From Oceanimonas doudoroffii (GTDB lineage Bacteria; Pseudomonadota; Gammaproteobacteria; Enterobacterales; Aeromonadaceae): DNA of 52,065 nucleotides. The position numbers and the translations under genes are program-made. The stretch covers positions 1 through 52,065 of the forward strand of contig NZ_NBIM01000011.1 of the NCBI RefSeq assembly GCF_002242685.1, written 5' to 3'. The number at the start of each line of letters is the position of its first letter. The first letter of the stretch is position 1. Under the pieces are notes generated by a model. It searched no databases. It was not told where the DNA came from and saw only the letters and a program-made list of their open reading frames with translations. This document shows, piece by piece, positions 50,956 to 52,065 of this stretch.

Positions 50956-51139
50956 CAAGGGTGTCCTGTGAGTCGCCGACTGACCATACACCAAAGCCAA
51001 CCTGTTCAACAAGGTAATGGCGGCTCCACCATGGGGTGTAACGTGAGCCGGCTCCCATCCGTTTGCCTCCTTGTCATGATGTGACTGGTGTTTTTTTGCC
51101 CGCTCGGTTCGCCGAAGTAAAAAACTTGGCTCAAGGGTG

Positions 51140-51169
51140 TTGCATCCGGGGCCGGCCTTGCCATAGAAT
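51140..51169 (+). promoter_or_regulatory. Promoter of the tRNA-tufB operon
   Basis: TTGCAT (51140-51145) and TAGAAT (51164-51169) are separated by 18 bp and followed by a GC-rich discriminator (TCGTCCCGCTC), typical of stringently controlled stable-RNA promoters. The first tRNA begins 16 bases after the -10. Confidence 0.7.
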
Positions 51170-51184
51170 TCGTCCCGCTCGTGT

Positions 51185-51260
<76 letters not shown>

Positions 51261-51270
51261 TTTAAAATCT

Positions 51271-51355
51271 GGAGGGGTTCCCGAGTGGCCAAAGGGATCA
51301 GACTGTAAATCTGACGGCTCCGCCTTCGCTGGTTCGAATCCAGCTCCCTCCACCA
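51271..51355 (+). tRNA. tRNA-Tyr (anticodon GTA)
   Basis: An 85-base class II tRNA with a long variable arm runs from GGAGGGG to CCCTCCACCA. The anticodon loop ACTGTAAAT carries GTA. It is second in the array, as tyrU in E. coli. Confidence 0.96.
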
Positions 51356-51421
51356 GTTTCCAGTGTTCGTTCTTCGACGGGCATTGAAAAAAGCGGTTTG
51401 AGGTCGTTCAAGTAAAGACCA

Positions 51422-51498
<77 letters not shown>

Positions 51499-51500
51499 GT

Positions 51501-51576
51501 GCTGATATAGCTCAGATGGTAGAGCGCACCCTTGGTAAGGGTGAGGTCCCCAGTTCGATTCTGGGTATCAGCACCA
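51501..51576 (+). tRNA. tRNA-Thr (anticodon GGT)
   Basis: A 76-base cloverleaf runs from GCTGATA to TATCAGCACCA. The anticodon stem-loop ACCCTTGGTAAGGGT carries GGT. It is fourth in the array, as thrT in E. coli, and is only two bases after tRNA-Gly. Confidence 0.96.
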
Positions 51577-51644
51577 CTTCTTTACTCAGGCACCCTCAAG
51601 CCTTTTTTGTTATATACTTCCTACTTGCGATTCGCGTGGTATAG

Positions 51645-52065
<421 letters not shown>

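Overview
The window looks like a chromosomal segment of a GC-rich (by eye close to 60% G+C) marine gammaproteobacterium. The block murB-birA-(coaA)-tRNA-Thr-tRNA-Tyr-tRNA-Gly-tRNA-Thr-tufB at the right end is in the classical E. coli order. LpxT, GlrK/QseG/GlrR, ArgP/ArgO, AsnC/AsnA, a MetJ-controlled metF and MsrPQ all point to the enterobacterial/Aeromonadales side of the Gammaproteobacteria. The petrobactin locus and the TRAP transporter suggest a marine lifestyle. An Aeromonadales genus such as Oceanimonas or a relative is a reasonable guess, but this is inference from gene content and not an identification.

Layout. 1-458: end of an rRNA operon (23S 3' end, 5S, tRNA-Asp, terminator). 812-5558: a methylarginine/arginine-type module made of a polar amino-acid ABC transporter operon ending in a TetR/BetI-like regulator, divergent from a dimethylargininase-family enzyme, with a perfect 40-bp palindrome between them. 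5706-9770: lpxT, a YhaJ-like LysR regulator with an AEC permease, rnk with a terminator hairpin directly before its ribosome binding site, and an OmpW porin. 9785-12922: the glutarate to L-2-hydroxyglutarate to 2-oxoglutarate module (glaH, lhgO, glaR). 13177-14327: metF with MET boxes. 14494-17402: a DctPQM TRAP transporter. 17401-21332: zntA with a MerR-type promoter lying inside the end of argP, then argP/argO. 21366-22634: metY, followed by a gene-free stretch full of palindromic repeats. 23044-25761: an OmpR/EnvZ-type two-component system divergent from a His-rich periplasmic protein. 25786-34172: a MATE exporter divergent from a complete petrobactin-type operon asbA-asbB-asbC-asbDE-asbF, with a strong Fur box between them; AsbD and AsbE are fused. 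34173-35820: asnC/asnA. 36035-39927: a CBS-domain protein, then glrK-qseG-glrR. 39990-41602: msrPQ, followed by a 76-bp tandem repeat. 41909-45535: an orphan acidic protein, topB and a Sel1-trypsin lipoprotein. 45841-47710: an uncharacterised three-gene operon (NTF2-like, GNAT, nitrilase). 47898-end: murB, birA, coaA, a four-tRNA array and the start of tufB.

The most notable points are: (1) the petrobactin operon with a fused carrier-protein/condensing enzyme and a divergent MATE transporter under one Fur box; (2) the dimethylargininase plus ABC transporter pair with its long palindromic operator; (3) GlrR carrying GAFDGA instead of the sigma-54 contact motif GAFTGA; (4) a probable attenuator in front of rnk; (5) the conserved-looking NTF2/GNAT/nitrilase operon of unknown purpose; (6) the msrQ-derived tandem repeat and a dispersed family of palindromic elements. 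In E. coli an rRNA operon (rrnB) sits directly before murB. Here about 47 kb separate the rRNA end from murB, so these genes were either inserted there or brought in by rearrangement.
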